Source of the DNA: Lachnospiraceae bacterium
GTDB taxonomy: Bacteria; Bacillota; Clostridia; Lachnospirales; Lachnospiraceae
Reading direction: 5' to 3'
Length of the DNA stretch: 64,000 nt
Assembly: GCA_017518185.1 (NCBI GenBank)
Contig: JAFWWB010000030.1
Span: forward strand, 1-64,000
Shown: piece after piece, positions 1 through 8,205 of the stretch
Layout of the letters: every line of letters begins with the position of its first letter
How positions within the stretch are numbered: position 1 is the first letter of the stretch
Position numbers and translations under genes: made by a program
The notes under the pieces: model-generated
The model's database searches: none
Seen by the model: the letters and a program-made list of their open reading frames with translations, nothing else
Told to the model about the DNA's origin: nothing

Positions 1-6
1 AAACAA

Positions 7-1014
7 ATGGTCATTGAGGTTCGGAATGGTCTTGATATGGAGGTCAAGAACCGCGACAACATTGATCATATACTGGAATTTTTGGAAAAAGAATTCGGAG
101 AGGTTGCGGCCAATCTGGAACAGCTTCGGAATAAGATAGTTTTTTATGAGCAGAGTGTTGTTCAGATCGACACCGGGATAGATGCAGGATTGGAAGGTGT
201 TGATGCGCAGAGTTATGAGCCTTCTAATAAGACACTTGAAAAGATCATGGCGCAGTACGAAGCTGTTAAGAGAAATAGTCTCCTGAGAGCATGGGGGATC
301 ATTCAGGGAGGATTGCTGATCAAGAAATATAATAGTGACGAATATGATGATGCTATCAACTCAGAGATTAATTCGATAGAGGTTGGATACAGTTCGAAGG
401 TGAACTATTACATTATGAAAGGCAGGCTAAAACAATTCTCCGGGTATAATGGTATTGCGTACAATAATAATGATTATAGTGATTTTGGTATTGTAAACAG
501 ATTTGAAGGAGAGATATTTAAACAAGGTGTTTATGAGGAATTTCTGCAACCCAAGGATCCGAACAACCCCAATAACGGAGAAAAGAAGAACAGAGGATGC
601 ACATGCTGTTCAGTAGCGATGATCTATAATATGGCGCATCCGGACAATAAAAAAGGGCCATATGATTTTAGATTAAATCCTGACAAGGCATACCAAACTG
701 GTGGATGTACTGTTCAGAGAGGTGACGCTATAGATCAAAAAAGGTATGGAAAAAGCGATAATGAGCAGGAACACTTAAATAAATGTGCTAAAGCTGTTTT
801 GGAAGGGAATGCAGTTGAAGTAAGAGTGGGAGATAGTTTTTATGGAGATGGCACTCATTCGATGGTTGCAATAGGCCTGAGAAAAGGAGTGGATTTGAAT
901 AATGTAAAAATGTCAGATATACTATGCATAGATCCATACTATGGTAAGGTAATGACGATGGCGGAATATGGAAAAAAGCATATTTGTAATTGGGCTTTGG
1001 GTGTGGCCAGTTGA
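7..1014 (+). CDS. Papain/C39-like cysteine peptidase-fold protein of a type VII secretion cassette
   Basis: The reading frame is open to the window edge, so the ATG used here may not be the true start and the gene may be 5'-truncated. The first ~150 residues are mostly helical and charged. The C-terminal half carries the pattern of C39-like papain-fold peptidases: GCTCCSVAMIY (Cys198, with A-M downstream as in the family), GTHSMVAIG (His284) and CIDPYYG (Asp309), giving a Cys-His-Asp set. It sits 73 nt upstream of a WXG100 gene and a YukD-like gene, so a secreted effector or processing protease of a type VII system is the best inference. No signal peptide is visible. The substrate is unknown. 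Confidence 0.6.
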   Translation: MVIEVRNGLDMEVKNRDNIDHILEFLEKEFGEVAANLEQLRNKIVFYEQSVVQIDTGIDAGLEGVDAQSYEPSNKTLEKIMAQYEAVKRNSLLRAWGIIQGGLLIKKYNSDEYDDAINSEINSIEVGYSSKVNYYIMKGRLKQFSGYNGIAYNNNDYSDFGIVNRFEGEIFKQGVYEEFLQPKDPNNPNNGEKKNRGCTCCSVAMIYNMAHPDNKKGPYDFRLNPDKAYQTGGCTVQRGDAIDQKRYGKSDNEQEHLNKCAKAVLEGNAVEVRVGDSFYGDGTHSMVAIGLRKGVDLNNVKMSDILCIDPYYGKVMTMAEYGKKHICNWALGVAS

Positions 1015-1087
1015 AGGTTCGCAGTGTTGCACGTATCCATACAGCTTAGTGCTGTAAAAAATATACAAATTAAAGGAGGAAAGTTAA

Positions 1088-1405
1088 ATGGGAGCAGATT
1101 TAATTCAGGTATCCCCGGAATTGTTAAGGGGAAAGGCGTCGCAGGTATTAGGGTATAAGACAGAGCATGATACGGCAATCAAGAGCCTTGATACTCTTAT
1201 CCATAGTCTGGATGAGATCTTTAAGGGTGATGCACAGAAGAGTGTGGTTACTGAGTTCGACAACATGAAGGCTTTATTTGAGAAGTTTTCCAATCTTCTT
1301 CAGACGTATGCTGATGCCTTGAATATGGATGCTGATGAACTTGAAGCTAAGGACGCAGAACTAGCAGGAAAGAATGCGCAGAAGATCCAGAGCGTCGGAT
1401 TCTGA
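1088..1405 (+). CDS. WXG100 (ESAT-6-like) family protein
   Basis: This 105-residue, almost entirely helical protein is the size and shape of a WXG100 secretion substrate or chaperone. The usual W-x-G turn between the two helices appears as F-K-G (IFKGDAQ, about residue 46), a tolerated variant. The C-terminal tail (about residues 75-105) is acidic, then basic. A strong AAAGGAGG ribosome site lies 7-8 nt before the ATG. It is flanked by a papain-fold protein and a ubiquitin-like YukD protein, the small components of Firmicute type VIIb systems. The EssC ATPase and membrane parts would lie outside the window. Confidence 0.8.
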   Translation: MGADLIQVSPELLRGKASQVLGYKTEHDTAIKSLDTLIHSLDEIFKGDAQKSVVTEFDNMKALFEKFSNLLQTYADALNMDADELEAKDAELAGKNAQKIQSVGF

Positions 1406-1415
1406 TTGATATTGT

Positions 1416-1664
1416 ATGGAATATACTATCGTAACACTTTCTTTTCCCGGGATGGGCTGGAAGACAGATATGGAGCTTCCGACGAGGCTCAGGATAGATC
1501 TGCTTATTCAGAAGATACTTTATGCTTTGAAAAAGTATGACGAAAACACTTTTTCCACAGTAGATAATATGGATCTTTCATGGGAAGGGACCCGGCTTAA
1601 CCGGGATCTCACATTGGCCGATTACGGGATCTGGGACGGAAGTATCATAGAAGCGAGAGCATAA
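1416..1664 (+). CDS. YukD/EsaB-like ubiquitin-fold protein of type VII secretion
   Basis: The protein has 82 residues with alternating strands and a central helix. It ends in TLADYGIWDGSIIEAR, typical of the ubiquitin-like YukD/EsaB family (late-strand motif 'L..ygi.dG..i.v'). EsaB/YukD are cytoplasmic accessory factors of type VIIb secretion. It starts 10 nt after the WXG100 stop and has only a poor ribosome site, so translational coupling is likely. A strong intrinsic terminator follows directly, marking the end of the cassette. Confidence 0.7.
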   Translation: MEYTIVTLSFPGMGWKTDMELPTRLRIDLLIQKILYALKKYDENTFSTVDNMDLSWEGTRLNRDLTLADYGIWDGSIIEARA

Positions 1665-1670
1665 GTTTAA

Positions 1671-1700
1671 GGGGAGCAGTCTGAAGACTGCCCCCCTTTT
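1671..1700 (+). terminator. Rho-independent terminator of the type VII cassette
   Basis: GCAGTC-TGAA-GACTGC forms a perfect stem with a TGAA tetraloop. It is extended by GGGG/CCCC pairs around a bulged A and followed by TTTT. Confidence 0.85.
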
Positions 1701-1826
1701 CCTGCGGTGTCTGCTGGTATTCTGTTCCTGTCATTTTCGATTCCATAAAAGATGTAAAATTGGCTGAAATTTGTCCTTGACTTTTGAACCGGTATAAACC
1801 GGTATACCGGCAGCCCCTGTTGACAC
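1701..1826. other. Intergenic stretch with a palindromic site
   Basis: This is the first part of the ~300-nt gap between the YukD-like gene and the ATPase gene. No convincing gene is visible. Positions 1789-1810 read CCGGTATAAACCGGTATACCGG; the last 12 bases (CCGGTATACCGG) are a perfect palindrome and the first part is a partial direct copy. This could be an operator. The rest is AT-rich and unassigned. Confidence 0.4.
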
Positions 1827-1895
1827 AAATAAAACATTCGAAAACACATAAATAAAACATTCGAAAACACATAAATAAAACATTCGAAATTACAC
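1827..1895 (+). repeat. Three tandem 23-bp repeats upstream of the ATPase promoter
   Basis: Two identical 23-bp units, AAATAAAACATTCGAAAACACAT at 1827-1849 and 1850-1872 (unit given by position), are followed by a third at 1873-1895 that diverges in its last nine bases. Each contains TTCGAA. The array ends 8 nt before the -35 box of the ATPase gene, so it may be an operator or iteron array. There are no spacers, so it is not a CRISPR. Confidence 0.75.
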
Positions 1896-1903
1896 AAATC
1901 CAC

Positions 1904-1932
1904 TTGTTGCTGCCTGGATTTTATGGTATTAT
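1904..1932 (+). promoter_or_regulatory. Sigma-A-type promoter of the ATPase gene
   Basis: TTGTTG (1904-1909), a 17-nt spacer and TATTAT (1927-1932) lie 36 nt before the ATG, directly downstream of the 23-bp repeat array. Confidence 0.6.
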
Positions 1933-1967
1933 TCCATTAATCAGAACTGTATGCGAGGATTGATAAT

Positions 1968-3275
1968 ATGGAATATATTAGAAGGATAATGGATGATGTA
2001 ATTGACAGAAAAAACGAGGCTTTTAATGCTATTAGCATTATAGGGCCTAAAGGCTGCGGAAAAACAAGGACAGCGAAAGAGCGATGTAAGACAGTGATCG
2101 AGTTTCAGGATGAGGAGAAACGTGATGGATATTTAGCTGTTGCGGAGACAGCGCCGGGGTTATTCTTAAAGAAGGAAAGGCCGATCCTTTTTGACGAATG
2201 GCAAGATGCACTTAAAATATGGGGGATGATAAGAAAGGATTGTGATGATCATCCGGAGGAGGTAGGGGAGTATTATCTGACAGGTTCAACCAGTAAGAAA
2301 ATTGATACGCCACATACCGGTACAGGAAGGATTTCGGAGATTCTTATGTATCCTATGACCTTATGGGAGACCGGAGAGTCAACAGGAGAGGTTTCGCTTT
2401 CGCGGATAGTGGAAAATGAGTCGTATGATATTTCCGGATATGAAGCAAAAGTATCGTTAGAGGAACTGTTTTTTGCGGCTTGCCGTGGGGGATGGCCCAG
2501 ATGCCTGGCATTGAAGAATGACAATGCAAAACTTGAAATTGCCAAAGACTACTATTCTCAGATCATCAGGAAAGATGTCAGTGCTATCGACGGGGTTAAG
2601 AGAAATACGGAGTGGTGCAGGACGATTTTATGGTCATATGCCCGTAATATGGCTACAACAGCAAAAAAAACAAGCATTTATGCAGATGTAAAGGCTAGCT
2701 TTAATGTTACAGATGCAACGCTTCAATCATACGTAGAGGTATTAGAAAAACTTTTCGTAATACGGGATATTGATGCATGGACGCCTCAGATCCGGTCAAA
2801 AACAGCCATCAGAGCTGCAAAAAAGCATATTTTTATCGATCCGTCGATTGCATTAGCAGCATTGGGCGTGTCACCGGATTATTTTAATACGGATCTGGAT
2901 CTGTTTGGTCATGTGTTTGAAAATATGGTTTTGCGTGATCTGTGTGTGTATGCGGAGGCTCATAACGCCAGGATCCTGCATTATACGGATGATATGGGAT
3001 TGGAAGCTGATGCTATATATCAGGCTGACAATGGGAAATATGCCTTGATCGAGATAAAGACAGGGGCAAATCGAATACCGGATGCAGAAGCTTCATTACT
3101 GAAATTCAGAGAGGTAATAAAGAAACACAATGAAATAGCGACTAAGGATAAAGAACATCCACGAGCAATATACCGGGAACCGTCAGCACTTATCGTGATC
3201 TGTGCAACAGCGCCTATGTCATATACAACGGAAAAAGGCGTAAAGATCGTTCCTGTTGGTTGTTTGAGAGATTAG
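1968..3275 (+). CDS. AAA ATPase with DUF4143 domain
   Basis: This is a 435-residue protein of the AAA_14/DUF4143 family. Residues 26-33 (GPKGCGKT) are the Walker A motif, and ILFDEWQD (Asp76-Glu77) is Walker B followed by the W-Q typical of this family. YYLTGSTS (~100) is the sensor-like strand. The C-terminal half carries the DUF4143 nuclease-like fold with FENMVLRDL and ALIEIKTG (E-x-K). Members are widespread and often mobile, and their cellular role is poorly defined; a defence or toxin-like role has been suggested by context only. The gene is monocistronic here, with its own promoter and upstream repeats. Its AT-richer, less biased codon use compared with downstream genes hints at acquisition. 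Confidence 0.8.
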   Translation: MEYIRRIMDDVIDRKNEAFNAISIIGPKGCGKTRTAKERCKTVIEFQDEEKRDGYLAVAETAPGLFLKKERPILFDEWQDALKIWGMIRKDCDDHPEEVGEYYLTGSTSKKIDTPHTGTGRISEILMYPMTLWETGESTGEVSLSRIVENESYDISGYEAKVSLEELFFAACRGGWPRCLALKNDNAKLEIAKDYYSQIIRKDVSAIDGVKRNTEWCRTILWSYARNMATTAKKTSIYADVKASFNVTDATLQSYVEVLEKLFVIRDIDAWTPQIRSKTAIRAAKKHIFIDPSIALAALGVSPDYFNTDLDLFGHVFENMVLRDLCVYAEAHNARILHYTDDMGLEADAIYQADNGKYALIEIKTGANRIPDAEASLLKFREVIKKHNEIATKDKEHPRAIYREPSALIVICATAPMSYTTEKGVKIVPVGCLRD

Positions 3276-3333
3276 ATAGTGGTGATCGCGGTACTGCTGG
3301 TGTCATTAGTATTCTTTGCATTCTAAAAAATTA

Positions 3334-3362
3334 TTGAAGTGGCTGCAATAAAATGATATCAT
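3334..3362 (+). promoter_or_regulatory. Probable promoter of the DUF5722 gene
   Basis: TTGAAG (3334-3339), a 17-nt spacer and TATCAT (3357-3362). A GGATGGC/GCCATCC hairpin lies in the leader just before the ribosome site. Confidence 0.45.
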
Positions 3363-3423
3363 AACGCATATATGACTGTAGAAAGGGATGGCAGAGGGCC
3401 ATCCACAGACTGAAAGGAGAGGA

Positions 3424-5049
3424 ATGATGAAGAAGAGATTATGCAGGATCGTGGCTGCCATCGCAACGGCGTTTACCTGTCTTGCCGGATCTGCTATGCC
3501 CGCCATGGCAGCACCCCAGCAGATGGAAGACGGCACCATGTTCGATGCCGAGTACTATGCACAGTCAAATCCCGACGTAGTGGCGGTTCTCGGAAACAGC
3601 CCCCAGATGATGTGGGCACACTATAAGACCTCCGGTAAGGCAGAGGGAAGACTTCCCTACGCAGGAGCGCCCACCGGCAATAACAACAACAGCAACAGCG
3701 GGGCAGGCAGCCTGGCCGCACTGGCAGGGAAGACCGGCTGTATCCTTGTGGACAAGAATACCGTGGGCCTGAGCCTTGCGCTTACAAGCCTTCCCGCATC
3801 CGATGACGGGGTGCTCTATGTAGTAAAGATGGGGCCCTTCGAGAGCGTGCCTTCAACCGGCGCCATCGCGACGGTTGCACTTCAGGCAAATCCCCAGGCA
3901 ACTTTTGCACTTGATGCTTCCAGCGGACTTTACAGCAAGTATGCCTTCTGTGTAAAGCAGGGCGGGGCCATCAAGGTCCTGGGCACTCCCCAGTACATAA
4001 CCAATCCCGAGGTCCTGGCAACGGCTACGAAGCCTTTCAGGGCTCTTCCCTCAAAGTCCACCCAGGATGAGATGAAGACCTTCTGGAACTACTGGATGGA
4101 TCTTCCCGCAGGCCGTAACGGCGCGGGCGCAAACACCCAGATGCTCCAGGTCCTGAATTCAGGCAACGATGCGGCTCTCCTGCATCCCTATGCAAGAGTG
4201 GCTGATTCCCATCCCATCCCGGACAAGACCGGTTACTACATGCTCAACGCCTCCGACTGGAACGGCGTCATGACCATGGCTACCAGGCTTCACAATGTTG
4301 CAGCAGTCACCAATACCCAGGATTTCGTTATCGGCAATGAGGTCAATGAGCGTAAGTGGAACTATGTTGCATACATGAACGACGACCAGTACATCCGTGA
4401 GTACATGCAGGGCTTCCGTGTCTGCTACAACGCTATAAAGAGCGCAAATGCAAATGCCCGCGTGTTCATAAGCATCGACCAGAGATGGGACTGCAATTAT
4501 CCCACTTCCAATCCCGAGCACTATCACTTCATCGACGGCAAGGATTTCCTCGAGAAGTTCAATTCAATGATCTCCGCAGAGGGTAACATTGACTGGTGTG
4601 TGGCTGCACATCCCCATCTTGTGCCCCTTACCTGGTCCAGATTCTGGAATTACAACGGCCTTGCAGGCGGCAGCATCTATCAGGGTCTTGTCACCAGTGG
4701 CAAGTTCATGAGCTTCCAGAATGCTTCAATGCTCACCAATTACCTGCAGCAGCCCGCGCTGCTCTCACCCAGCGGCAAGGTCCGTACCGTAGTCTACAGC
4801 GAGATCACCCTTGCGGCGGCTCCGGACGAGGCTTCCCAGGCAGCCGCACTGTATGCTTCCTACTATGCAACGGTGACCAATCCTTATGTTGAGGCAATAA
4901 TCTACGCACAGGATCCTTCCACCGGAGCATACTTCGGAGCCCAGACCAAGAGCATCTACGCTATGATGGGCACCGACCAGAATGCTGCAGCCGATGCCTA
5001 TGCAAAGGGCGTTATCGGAATAAGCAACTGGTCACAGGTCATTCACTGA
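3424..5049 (+). CDS. Secreted DUF5722 glycoside-hydrolase-like protein
   Basis: The start is placed at the ATG-ATG pair directly behind AAAGGAGAGG; an upstream in-frame ATG lacks a ribosome site. A classic signal peptide (KKR, hydrophobic core, A-M-A-A cleavage) begins the 541-residue product. Next comes one copy of the surface motif FDAEYYAQSNPDVV...HYKTSGKAEGR, common in Clostridia surface proteins, and an N/G/S linker. The rest matches DUF5722, a predicted TIM-barrel family. GNEVNE (Glu306) and VVYSEIT (Glu460) sit where clan GH-A enzymes place acid/base and nucleophile. Substrate unknown; a cell-wall or surface polysaccharide is the likely target. Codon use is strongly biased, suggesting high expression. 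Confidence 0.7.
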   Translation: MMKKRLCRIVAAIATAFTCLAGSAMPAMAAPQQMEDGTMFDAEYYAQSNPDVVAVLGNSPQMMWAHYKTSGKAEGRLPYAGAPTGNNNNSNSGAGSLAALAGKTGCILVDKNTVGLSLALTSLPASDDGVLYVVKMGPFESVPSTGAIATVALQANPQATFALDASSGLYSKYAFCVKQGGAIKVLGTPQYITNPEVLATATKPFRALPSKSTQDEMKTFWNYWMDLPAGRNGAGANTQMLQVLNSGNDAALLHPYARVADSHPIPDKTGYYMLNASDWNGVMTMATRLHNVAAVTNTQDFVIGNEVNERKWNYVAYMNDDQYIREYMQGFRVCYNAIKSANANARVFISIDQRWDCNYPTSNPEHYHFIDGKDFLEKFNSMISAEGNIDWCVAAHPHLVPLTWSRFWNYNGLAGGSIYQGLVTSGKFMSFQNASMLTNYLQQPALLSPSGKVRTVVYSEITLAAAPDEASQAAALYASYYATVTNPYVEAIIYAQDPSTGAYFGAQTKSIYAMMGTDQNAAADAYAKGVIGISNWSQVIH

Positions 5050-5077
5050 TAACAGCATATTATTTAAGAACTGACCG

Positions 5078-5108
5078 GATCCCTCCGCTTATGCGGGGGG
5101 ATCTTTTA
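5078..5108 (+). terminator. Rho-independent terminator after the DUF5722 gene
   Basis: GATCCCTCCGC-TTAT-GCGGGGGGATC followed by TTTTATT: an 11-bp stem (one G-T pair) with a U-tract. Confidence 0.9.
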
Positions 5109-5152
5109 TTGACATTTTCAGGGTGACATAATATGATGATGTAAACCAATTC

Positions 5153-5233
5153 ATTTTCTGCCCCCGGGCGCAGCCCGGGGGAGCCCGCGCCGGCTTTGAG
5201 GCGCTTCAAAGATTTGCCGTCAGGCAAATCTTC
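5153..5233 (-). repeat. Dispersed 81-bp palindromic element, copy A
   Basis: This is a full-length copy in reverse orientation. It reads on the minus strand as GAAGATTTGCCTGACGGCAA... and ends GGGGGCAGAAAA. It contains the hairpins GATTTGCC/GGCAAATC, TTTGAAG/CTTCAAA-like, GCCGGC and CCCCCGGG/CCCGGGGG. It occupies the 5' leader of the acyltransferase gene and ends 13 nt before its ATG. The reverse reading frame of the element is open and runs in frame into the acyltransferase. Confidence 0.9.
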
Positions 5234-5246
5234 CTTTGAGGTGGGG

Positions 5247-6332
5247 ATGGAAGGCAAAGGCGACAGAGCTGCATATATCGATATGGCCAAAGGCGCCGGT
5301 ATCATACTGGTGCTTCTTTCCCATCTGGAGGGAGTGGACCCGGCGCTGCACGGATGGATATCCATCCTGCATATGCCGCTTTTTTTTATACTCAGCGGCA
5401 TGACCTTATGCTTTTCCGAAAAGAAAAGGGAAGGGAAGGCGCTGATAAAGCAGAGGGCAAAGGGGCTGCTGATCCCTTATCTTTCATTTTCGGTCATATA
5501 TTTCCTGGTTGATATAGGCAATCTGGCCATCGGAAAGATAGACGGAGCGCGTTTTGTTGAAAATGCCCTTGCATCCTTAAGCTTCTGCGGAAAATCCGTG
5601 ATGTGGTTCTTATCGTCGTTATTCCTGGCGGAGCTTTACTTTATACTGCTGGGGCTTAAGAAGAACAGGATCCTGCGTGTAATGGGGACGCTGCTTGCAG
5701 GCGGCCTGGGCTGTGTGCTGGCGGTGGTATGGAGAGGGCTTTTCGAAAGTACGCCGCTAAGCATCCCGGGGATATTCCTGATGTATCTCTGCAAGGGCAT
5801 CATACGGAGCTTTGTAGTGCTTCCATTTGTGGGCGCAGGGTATCTTGCCGGGCTGAGTCCGAGGGCAGAAAAGGAAGATTTGCCTGACGGCAAATCTTTG
5901 AAGCGCCTCAAAGCCGGCGCGGGAGTCTTATTTCTTGTGCTTGGGATCATCATCTCGCATTATTACTGGTCGGATACCAATGACCTTATCATAGGAGATC
6001 CCCTGCTCTATTATTCCGGAGGACTGTGTGCTTTTGCGGTCATATTCCTATGCGCCGCATTGCCGGAGATAAAACTTCTCTGCATCGTCGGAAAAGCGTC
6101 CCTGGTGATAATGGCGGCCCATCTGGATCTCTATCTGCTCTGGGCAGGGATGCAGCCGGCAAAGCTCATTTACCGCGCAGGTTTTCCGCTGTGGCTGTCC
6201 CTTGCCGCGACGGTTGTCTTTACCCTGATCCTCGGAGTGCTCCTGGATATGCTTATCAGGACGTTCTGTCCCTTCATCCTAAAGGGCTTTTCCGAAAACC
6301 GTGTTTGCAATAGAAGGGGGGATGGGGTATAA
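5247..6332 (+). CDS. Acyltransferase family 3 membrane protein with in-frame repeat insertion
   Basis: This is a 361-residue multi-pass protein of the Acyl_transf_3 family, which O-acylates surface glycans. The hallmark start AAYIDMAKGAGIILVLLSHL puts the conserved His in the first membrane helix, and about ten hydrophobic segments follow. The ATG at 5247 is preferred; an in-frame TTG at 5196 lies inside repeat copy A and would add residues encoded by it. Residues ~201-226 (LSPRAEKEDLPDGKSLKRL and following) are encoded by repeat copy B. They fall in a loop between two membrane helices, so the protein could stay functional. The stop overlaps the next ATG by one base. It is the first gene of the glycan operon. 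Confidence 0.8.
   Translation: MEGKGDRAAYIDMAKGAGIILVLLSHLEGVDPALHGWISILHMPLFFILSGMTLCFSEKKREGKALIKQRAKGLLIPYLSFSVIYFLVDIGNLAIGKIDGARFVENALASLSFCGKSVMWFLSSLFLAELYFILLGLKKNRILRVMGTLLAGGLGCVLAVVWRGLFESTPLSIPGIFLMYLCKGIIRSFVVLPFVGAGYLAGLSPRAEKEDLPDGKSLKRLKAGAGVLFLVLGIIISHYYWSDTNDLIIGDPLLYYSGGLCAFAVIFLCAALPEIKLLCIVGKASLVIMAAHLDLYLLWAGMQPAKLIYRAGFPLWLSLAATVVFTLILGVLLDMLIRTFCPFILKGFSENRVCNRRGDGV
5848..5923 (+). repeat. Dispersed palindromic element, copy B (circularly permuted)
   Basis: The tail part (CCGGGCTGAGTCCGAGGGC then AGAAAAG, 5848-5873) comes first. The head part (GAAGATTTG... to GCGCGGG, 5874-5923) follows. Relative to copy A the unit is rotated at the GC-rich hairpin. It lies in frame within the acyltransferase gene and causes no stop. 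Confidence 0.85.
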
Positions 6333-7297
6333 TGAACGGCATGAAGACTATCAGTATCATGATCCCCTGTTATAATGAGACGGAAAACGTGGAGGGCATT
6401 GCCGACGCTGTCAGGGATGTGCTCCGTACAAAACTTTCTTCCTACGATTACGAGATCCTTTTTATCGATAACTGTTCCACTGACGGTACCAGGGAAAAGC
6501 TGGAAAAGCTCTGCGAAGGGGATAAGAAGATAAAGGCCATTTTTAACGTGACCAATTTCGGCCAGTTCAATTCACCCTTCCACGGCATCTGCCAGTGCAG
6601 CGGCGACTGCGTCATACCCCTGTGCTGTGATTTCCAGGATCCGCCGGAGCTCATACCCACACTGGTGGCGGAGTGGGAGAAGGGCCACAGGATAGTCAGC
6701 TGTGTCAAGACCAGCAGCCGGGAGAACCCCATAGTCTATCTTTTCAGGAGCATTTATTACAAGCTTATCCGCAACATGTCGGATGTTAAGATGATAGAGC
6801 ATTTCACGGGCTTCGGCCTCTATGACAGTTCCTTTGTGAGGCTGCTCCGTGAGCTTGATGATCCCATTCCCTTTATCCGCGGTATAGTGGCGGAGTACGG
6901 CAGCGGATTTGATATGATCGAGATCCACTATGAGCAGCCGAAACGCCGGGGAGGGAAGACCCATAACAATTTCTATACACTCTACGATGCGGCCATGCTG
7001 TCCTTTACCTCCTACACGAAGGTGGGACTGCGTCTTGCCACCTTCCTGGGCTTCTTTACCAGCGCCGTCAGCTTTATCATCGCCATTGTGTATCTGGTGC
7101 TCAAGCTGACCAATTGGGATAACATGACCATGGGCATGGCGCCCGTGATGATAGGTGTGTTCCTGCTCGGAGGCATACAGATATTCTTTATCGGACTTAT
7201 AGGTGAGTATATACTGAACATAAACACCAGGGTCATACACAGGCCGGTGGTCGTAGAGGAACGGCGCATCAACTTTGATGAGGACGGATCCTCATGA
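6332..7297 (+). CDS. GT2 glycosyltransferase with two C-terminal membrane helices (DPM1/GtrB-like)
   Basis: This 321-residue enzyme starts with the GT2 signature ISIMIPCYNETENV. FIDNCSTDGT binds the nucleotide sugar, and CDFQDPPE stands at the DxD position. Two long hydrophobic segments near residues 230-290 anchor it, as in bactoprenol/dolichol-phosphate glycosyltransferases such as GtrB and ArnC. It probably transfers a sugar from a nucleotide donor to undecaprenyl phosphate or a lipid-linked glycan at the membrane. It overlaps both neighbours by a few bases, so translation is coupled. Donor unknown. Confidence 0.85.
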   Translation: MNGMKTISIMIPCYNETENVEGIADAVRDVLRTKLSSYDYEILFIDNCSTDGTREKLEKLCEGDKKIKAIFNVTNFGQFNSPFHGICQCSGDCVIPLCCDFQDPPELIPTLVAEWEKGHRIVSCVKTSSRENPIVYLFRSIYYKLIRNMSDVKMIEHFTGFGLYDSSFVRLLRELDDPIPFIRGIVAEYGSGFDMIEIHYEQPKRRGGKTHNNFYTLYDAAMLSFTSYTKVGLRLATFLGFFTSAVSFIIAIVYLVLKLTNWDNMTMGMAPVMIGVFLLGGIQIFFIGLIGEYILNINTRVIHRPVVVEERRINFDEDGSS

Positions 7298-8205
7298 GAG
7301 CGGCTGTTACGGGCGCGGCGGGCTTTGCCGGTATCCATCTCTCCGGACGTCTGCTGGAGTCGGGATACGGGCTTCTTGCATTTCTGAGAAAGGGCTCGGA
7401 GCATAACAGCCGGATCAAAGAGCTGGCGGAAAGATTTCCGGAGGGGAGAGTATGCATAATCGAATACGATATGGATACGGAAGCCCTGCCGGAGCTTATA
7501 AACGACAAAACACCCCGATGCGGGCTTTTCTTTGATATGGCCTGGGCAGGCGGACGTAATGACATGGCTGCGCAGTTAAAGAACACGGAGAGGCTTCCGG
7601 GAAATGTGGAGGCTGCTGTCAGGCTGGGCTGCAGGCGGTATATCGGGACAGGTTCCCAGGCCGAATACGGTGTGGTAAGCGGAGTGATCACGGAGGATAC
7701 GCCTCCCCTTCCCTTCAGCGCCTACGGAGCAGCCAAACTTGCGGGCTGCCATATAAGCCGGGTGGCGGCGGAGAGTGCGGGGATCGAGTGGATATGGGGA
7801 AGGATCTTTTCGCTCACCGGCAGCTTCGAACCGTCGGGCCGCATGCTCCCGGATCTGGTGGGAAAGCTTAAACGCGGCGAGGCTGCGGACTTAAGCTCCT
7901 GCAGGCAGTACTGGGATTATATGGATGCCGCTGACTGCGCGGATGCGTTCATAGCCCTGGGAGAAAAAGGAAGAGCAGGCAGCATATATAACGTAGCCAA
8001 CGGTGATTACAGGGTACTTAAGGACTATATCGAGGAACTCAGGGAACTGATACCTTCGGAGTCGGAGATAAGATACGGCAGTGATCCGGAGCCCTTTGTG
8101 AGCTTAAGGCCTGATGTGAGCAGGATTAAACAGGATACGGGGTTTCGCTGCAGATACAGCTTCAGTGACAGCATAAGGAAGATTTGCCTGACGGCAAATC
8201 TTTGA
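7294..8205 (+). CDS. NAD-dependent epimerase/dehydratase (SDR), C-terminus formed by a repeat
   Basis: The 303-residue extended SDR begins with the nucleotide-binding motif VTGAAGFAG. GTGSQAEYG (Ser) and YGAAKLAG (Tyr-x3-Lys) supply the catalytic residues. Lying beside RfbG- and RfbH-like genes, it is a candidate for the NAD(P)H-dependent ketoreductase/epimerase that finishes a CDP-3,6-dideoxyhexose (RfbJ/RfbS-type role); this is inference from context. The last nine residues (IRKICLTANL region) and the TGA stop lie in repeat copy C1, in a frame different from that used in recX. The original stop may therefore have been displaced. The start overlaps the GT2 gene by 4 nt. Confidence 0.8.
   Translation: MRAAVTGAAGFAGIHLSGRLLESGYGLLAFLRKGSEHNSRIKELAERFPEGRVCIIEYDMDTEALPELINDKTPRCGLFFDMAWAGGRNDMAAQLKNTERLPGNVEAAVRLGCRRYIGTGSQAEYGVVSGVITEDTPPLPFSAYGAAKLAGCHISRVAAESAGIEWIWGRIFSLTGSFEPSGRMLPDLVGKLKRGEAADLSSCRQYWDYMDAADCADAFIALGEKGRAGSIYNVANGDYRVLKDYIEELRELIPSESEIRYGSDPEPFVSLRPDVSRIKQDTGFRCRYSFSDSIRKICLTANL

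Noticed and set aside
1827-1895. Possible CRISPR array
   Set aside because: The 23-bp units are directly adjacent with no spacers, and no cas genes are present.
5196-5246. TTG start for the acyltransferase inside repeat copy A
   Set aside because: The extra residues are repeat-encoded. The ATG at 5247 gives the standard family N-terminus, so the TTG is kept only as an alternative.
5060-5401. Minus-strand small gene across repeat copy A
   Set aside because: It is open only because the repeat is stop-free on both strands; no start signals or homology.
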